A DNA stretch of 64,000 nucleotides from positions 62,001-126,000 of the forward strand of contig MU863923.1 in assembly GCA_033296885.1 (NCBI GenBank). The letters run 5' to 3'. The notes under the pieces are model-generated. The model had not been told where the DNA came from, searched no databases, and was given only the letters and a program-made list of their open reading frames with translations. This DNA comes from Triangularia verruculosa (taxonomy: Eukaryota; Ascomycota; Sordariomycetes; Sordariales; Podosporaceae). Position 1 is the first letter of the stretch; the number at the start of each line of letters is the position of its first letter. Positions 59,385-64,000 of the stretch are shown piece after piece. The position numbers and the translations under genes are program-made.

Positions 59385-61303
59385 GTGTAGTGGTAAACAA
59401 CGGGGATGATGGGAGAGAGTGAGAGGGTCAATCATGGAGGATGGTGAGATGGTTATTGGCGAATGGAATCAAAGGAGGTGCATTTCTTGAATTTCTTTTC
59501 GGTGAAGCTTTGTCATCTGTGTTGTTTTTTTTTGGTATTAAAGGATTAATAGAGGGAGGAGACATTTCATGGAAGGGTTGGTAGGGCACATATCTAGCAG
59601 ATCGGCTTGGGCGGTGATGTAAAGGGACAATCATGATGGCTTAAGTGGTTCTTAGGAATGTAGGAGCCCGAAAAGGGCTTGTAAAAGAAGTATGGGGCGA
59701 AAGGGAAAAGGCAAGATGTCTGCTGAGTTTCAGCGTGGCTCCAATATCACATCAAGTAACAAATTAATAATGCACGTCTATTCTTGGGCTCTGATATTGT
59801 ACGGACATGGAGAGTGTGCAGAGCTGGGTCCCAAAGTTCGAAGCAGACCCAGCCTCATCTCAATTATATCCATGGCCCCAGTGGATTTCCGCTTCGTCGG
59901 ATGCAACTTGTCCCCCTCTTCATTGTTCCGATAAAAACCCATCGGATGTAGCCAATTCTTTCTAGGTATAACCCATTGGTGCTGCATATCCGCCCGCATT
60001 TTCACCGGCTTCTTCCGCCAGTCTCTCTCTAGCTTCACCACTTCACATCCTCTCAAAGCCCGTTGTCAGTAGGGGTACCGAGCAGCCCTGGTCCAGGCAT
60101 TACCGAAGTCTAGCACAAGCTTGCAGGAGAGGTGCTACTCTCGGCTCTACGACTCTGGATTGCAAAATACCCAAGACCTCTCTTCTGGCAGAAGATACCC
60201 ATCAACTTGTGCAGGACCCATGGCACCGGCGCTGGTAGTGTCGAAGTCTCAAAACTTCTCCGCGGCCTCACTATTTGATAACCACGAATTCCTTTGAAAA
60301 GCCAATTTGCCCCAAAGTTTGAAGGATTCGTGCGCCTCCCTCATCCTATCTTGCGTCTCGCTCGCGGCATCAGAGGAGGGCATCTCTGACGAGACACACA
60401 CCAGTTTGCTTTCTGTGAAATATAAATGCTCAGGATGGTGTTGCTGATAGGTCAAGACCTCGGAATTCCATCTTTGTGAAAGCGTCCATGTTCTGACGTT
60501 ACGGGCATAGCAGGCAGAGAAGGACCACATCATCGCGAGCGGCCCTTTTGAGGATGCTAATCTGACAGGATGACTGTTGAAGTAATAATGCTGGATTAAC
60601 CATGTTGTCGATATCAGACACCCATCACACAATCAAGTGAAAGCACTGTCATATACAAACAAAGACTCGACGCAAATTTCTACTTCTCCATTCATCCTCA
60701 CAACTCCCCTGGAAATTCTTTCTATGCTCATTCCCCATTGCCCCCTTACCACACTCACCCCTATATGCTTTCCATCTCAGCGAGAATCAAATGATCCCCA
60801 CCCTTCACAACCAACCCAGTCTCCACCACCGACCGTTCACCATAAGTAAACACGAGCAGTTCGGACATCACACACACGCCAAGAAGAACCACAAGGCTAG
60901 ATAGAGACAACTCTGATGGGAATCTAAACCATGATATTCATCCAAGCGGGTTCCTCCTCTCCCCTTGTACCCTCATAGGTAGATCAATAATACTAATACT
61001 ATGTAAAAAGCAAAAACGCACCAGCAGTGAGAAACGAGAAAAACCACAGTCCATTCGTTAGGTATCCTTACAACTTAGGGCGTTAATTTCCCTTTGCCCC
61101 ATTGCCCACAACCAACCATCCATAATTTTGCATTCTGCTTTGCCAAACAATAGATAAAGATAGAGAAACCGTGAAACAAAAGGAAATCCCCAAAAAAGAA
61201 CAATGCAAAACACCCAGTAACGCCAGGAATGGTAATGGTTGCTTTTTCCCCCAAAAAGAAAATTTTTGTACCATGCCCAGACCAAAGAAAAATAGTAAAA
61301 ACA

Positions 61304-61342
<39 letters not shown>

Positions 61343-61591
61343 GAATGAATAATATGACCGAAACGCCACATGTGCTTCTACTCAGCTATGTCCTACGCCA
61401 TTTGTCCCAGAAAGGAAAATAAGACAAACAGCAGACTGTGAGCCGGTATTAATACATTATTAGGTGACCTATAATCCAGGATCTTTTGTTGGGGTATTAG
61501 TGTATGTGTTGTCCCACGTCGAACCTGGAGATTGTCTCGACAGGGTTGGAAAGTATGTACTGAAGGACCGTTCGAAAAAAGAGGCAGTCGA
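59385..61591. other. Intergenic region, no gene recognised
   Basis: Convergent spacer between the BAR-SH3 and Sec2 genes. No supported frame. A long A tract is at 61305-61340. Confidence 0.55.
61305..61340. repeat. A36 homopolymer
   Basis: Thirty-six consecutive A bases in intergenic DNA. Possible origins are a processed-transcript or retroelement tail, or slippage. No element was recognised beside it. Confidence 0.85.
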
Positions 61592-63799
61592 TCAAGGTAT
61601 CGCTAAAGATAGAGACTTGACCTCGACTTGCTGAACGGATGGTTGTGGCTTGAGAGACTTGATAGGCTCATCAATGACAGGCGGAAGACCCTGGGCTTCA
61701 GTTACGGCAGGTGGTGTCTTGTCGTCGTCAACTTCCTCCACCTTGTCCAACGCAGGCGGCTGCTGAGAGACTGGCAGAGTCTCGTCCGCCGGGCGCTGCT
61801 CAGGCGTTTTGGGCAGTTGCTTCGCCAAGCCAACAGGTTCAGGAACCTCGGGGACATCCGCAAACCTCTCCGAGATCTCATGACTGGGCCTGGGACTTCT
61901 CTCGCCGCGGATGCTAGGCGCAACACTGGATGCTCCCCGATGAGTGTGACCACCAGGTACAACCCCACCTCCAATACGGCTCCAGAACATCTGATCCCTC
62001 AAACGAACACTCTCCTCCCAGGCAGCTCTTTCGGCGTCCTCATCATCGGCACGCCAATGGCCATCCTTGACAATACGTAAAAAGCCGAGAAAGTCACATG
62101 TAGACCGGACCCGACCAAGACAATATTTGCACAGAGGATACGCGTTTTGTGACGAGTCCGACTCGCTGGTGCGGAAACGATGCGTTCGGAGATACTGCTC
62201 CTCGGTCCTCTGTTCGCCACAAAGAGAGCATGGGATAAGTTCAGGTCTCATGATCCTGCCAAATCTGCCGGTGGTTGTGGATGGCGCGGGTTCAACAACC
62301 AAGGTTCCTTCCGTCATGGCTGCCAGAACACTTCGGCGAGCGAGCCAGGATAGACCAGGTGCATTGTCCAGTCGGAGAGTTGGCTCGATGTCTTCTGTCA
62401 AAACCCTCTTGTAGAATTTGGTTTCCTTCAAGTGGGGTAAAACTGGTGCGGCGGTCGACGAGGTCGTGCTCACAGATGAAGCAGGGGTATTTGGCGTCTG
62501 CGGAGAGGTCGCTGGAGAACTAGCGGTAGCATTGGTCGCAAGAGATGTGCTGGACAGGTTACCCGCTGTTACATGGGATGCCACGGATCCAAGACCAAGC
62601 CCGAGTGACACCAGCCCGGAGCTCGAGGCATTCGAGGGGGTGCGCTGGGACGAAAGTCGTTTCGAGGTTTGCACAAGATCCTTGAAGTCCCTGAATGCCG
62701 CCAAATCCGTACGAAGGACCGGGTGCAGTAACTGCGTAAAGCTCGTAGGATATGACGGCGTGAGCGTGGCAGGGAGGCTTTGACTGTGACTGTGATGCGG
62801 GTGGTTCATTGTGATGGATGGGCCGTCCGAGTCCTCGAATTTGCTGAAGCTCGGCGATGATGGACAGGTCGGGGGTGACTGCTCCTCATTTGCTGCAGTC
62901 ATTTGCTCCATGACGTTCTTCAATTCAACCAGCTGTTCCTGTTGCGACCTAAGAATGGCTTCCGTGTCGGCAAGCTGTGCTTTTAACTGATCGTTCTTAC
63001 GTTGGAGCACCTCCTGTTCTTTCCTCGCGTCCTCCTTGGCCGAAATAACCATCTTGTTGGCCTCCTCGAAAAGCGCGGCCGTCAAGTTTTCCAGCTCCTG
63101 CTCGATCTTCTTCTTCTGCTGCTCCATGTCCGCACGCGCCCGCTTCTCCTCGGCAACACGCGCCAAAAGATGGCTCTTTTCGGCCTCGACGGTTTTCCTT
63201 CGGACCCAAACGTCCCCTGCCAACATTTCCCTTTGCTCGGCCACCTGAACTTCAAGCTGCCGAACCTGTTCGCGGGCCTTTTCCAATTCCAGCCTTGTCG
63301 CAGAGAGATTGTCGTCCAAAGTCGTCTGATGATTGATGGCATTGATGAGCTTCGTACTCAGGGTTGCAACCTCCTGGTCGAGATCGGGGTGGTGGGACGC
63401 AGCCATGACTTCGGGGTCTGCAGGGCTCATCGCCCTACTCCTAGGATCGGGGATGGTGCTCAAGTCATTCTCGTCGTCGTGTTCTTGGGGTGAAAAGAGA
63501 CGCTTCGGCTGGGGAGTTGAAGGGATGGAACGAGTAATATCGGTAGTCATGGACGATTCGGCGATGGAATTGGCCCTGGCATGACCTAGCGAAGGCTTCG
63601 GTGAGGCGGCTCTTAAGATACTAGAGAGCGATCTATTGTGGGCTACCTTGGGGCGGCCAACGGGTTGGACGGGCTGATGCGAGGACCAGCCGGCCACCGT
63701 AACGAAGCTTTGCCACAGCTTGTTAGTAACGGCCACGTGACGCCTGCAAGAAGCGATGGGGATTATGGAGCGAAGCGCGACGGAAGAACACCCCAACAA
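61592..63799 (-). CDS. Sec2-type Rab guanine nucleotide exchange factor
   Basis: Activates a Sec4/Rab8-type GTPase on secretory vesicles. The 735-residue open frame reads from 63799; the true start may be the ATG at 63550 (MTTDITRS, residue 84), with an intron or leader before it. A coiled coil spans about 145-295 and includes the Sec2 motif LENLTAALFEEANKMV near 233-248. After a Ser/Thr-rich linker, a second ordered block (about 455-590) holds FYKRVLTEDIEPTLRLD, two CxxC pairs (PCSLCGEQ and LCKYCLGRVRSTC) separated by 40 residues, and RIVKDGHWRADDED; such a module is typical of fungal Sec2 proteins and may bind zinc. The C-terminus is Pro/Glu-rich. The GEF assignment is firm; the exact start is not. 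Confidence 0.88.
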   Translation of the reverse strand: MLGCSSVALRSIIPIASCRRHVAVTNKLWQSFVTVAGWSSHQPVQPVGRPKVAHNRSLSSILRAASPKPSLGHARANSIAESSMTTDITRSIPSTPQPKRLFSPQEHDDENDLSTIPDPRSRAMSPADPEVMAASHHPDLDQEVATLSTKLINAINHQTTLDDNLSATRLELEKAREQVRQLEVQVAEQREMLAGDVWVRRKTVEAEKSHLLARVAEEKRARADMEQQKKKIEQELENLTAALFEEANKMVISAKEDARKEQEVLQRKNDQLKAQLADTEAILRSQQEQLVELKNVMEQMTAANEEQSPPTCPSSPSFSKFEDSDGPSITMNHPHHSHSQSLPATLTPSYPTSFTQLLHPVLRTDLAAFRDFKDLVQTSKRLSSQRTPSNASSSGLVSLGLGLGSVASHVTAGNLSSTSLATNATASSPATSPQTPNTPASSVSTTSSTAAPVLPHLKETKFYKRVLTEDIEPTLRLDNAPGLSWLARRSVLAAMTEGTLVVEPAPSTTTGRFGRIMRPELIPCSLCGEQRTEEQYLRTHRFRTSESDSSQNAYPLCKYCLGRVRSTCDFLGFLRIVKDGHWRADDEDAERAAWEESVRLRDQMFWSRIGGGVVPGGHTHRGASSVAPSIRGERSPRPSHEISERFADVPEVPEPVGLAKQLPKTPEQRPADETLPVSQQPPALDKVEEVDDDKTPPAVTEAQGLPPVIDEPIKSLKPQPSVQQVEVKSLSLAIP

Positions 63800-64000
63800 C
63801 GCGAGTCATCCCAAGGAAGAGCACAGCGCACAAAACCATATGGGCTGTTAACAGGCCGAAGCGTAAATGCTTCCAGGGGTTTTGGGGCGTGTGCCTTAGT
63901 CAGAGCAGGGCTGCATTGGAAGCCAGAAGCCAAAAGCCAAATGGAAATAAGGTGCAGCTTGCAAAAGCAAAGAGTTCCCTGTCGTGCACATACTTGTAAT
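63800..64000. other. Right-edge sequence, upstream of the Sec2 gene
   Basis: Presumed promoter or leader of the minus-strand Sec2 gene; no other feature seen. Confidence 0.4.

Noticed and set aside
1..64000. CRISPR arrays, prokaryotic operons, rRNA genes, intact transposons
   Set aside because: No direct-repeat array, transposase, reverse transcriptase or rRNA-like sequence was found; gene structure is fungal throughout.

Overview
This window looks like a euchromatic chromosome segment from a filamentous ascomycete, probably a sordariomycete related to Sordariales. The evidence is the short GT-AG introns (mostly 50-85 nt, a few of 230-420 nt), GC-rich coding against looser intergenic DNA, strictly fungal families (AzgA purine permease, Ssk1/RRG-1 regulator, Bot1-type mitoribosomal protein, Mte1/Dbl2 protein) and one sharply bounded AT-only island that resembles RIP-mutated repeat DNA. 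I saw no rRNA, tRNA, CRISPR array, prokaryotic operon or intact transposase. Splice sites and exon coordinates below were worked out by hand from phase, splice consensus and family similarity; no search was run.

Layout from left to right. A GRIP-domain golgin (Imh1-like) enters from the left edge (1-2940). After a 2.2 kb gap come a divergent homogentisate 1,2-dioxygenase paralogue (5160-6925, 5' half probably frame-shifted), a WD40 protein (7680-8888) and a 74-aa protein (9376-9600). A kinase-like protein (9895-11837, minus) and the HOG-pathway response regulator Ssk1/RRG-1 (12539-15259, plus) diverge from a shared 0.7 kb region. Mitochondrial ribosomal protein mS45 (15727-17016) and a tyrosine phosphatase (17301-18958, minus) follow. 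From 18959 to 29713 the DNA is gene-poor: I find only a small cysteine-rich protein (21496-21660), a four-helix membrane protein (24895-25430) and the AT island (27128-27767). An uncharacterised multi-exon gene (29714-31478) closes that stretch.

The right half is mostly on the minus strand: a HerA/FtsK-like ATPase (32575-34711), the AzgA purine permease (35462-37395), tRNA adenosine deaminase subunit Tad2 (40091-42499), two neighbouring proteins that each combine a shortened zinc cluster with C-terminal membrane segments (43573-45879 and 48156-50152), and an Mte1/Dbl2/ZGRF1-family genome-stability protein (53835-56939). A BAR-SH3 adaptor lies on the plus strand (57902-59384) and a Sec2-type Rab exchange factor on the minus strand (61592-63799).

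Most genes are unrelated housekeeping or signalling genes; there is no secondary-metabolite cluster. Three encode Golgi or membrane-traffic proteins (golgin, BAR-SH3, Sec2), but nothing shows that they are co-regulated. The most unusual content is the pair of half-zinc-cluster membrane proteins, the dioxygenase paralogue lacking the catalytic histidine of its family, and the kinase-like protein lacking the catalytic aspartate.
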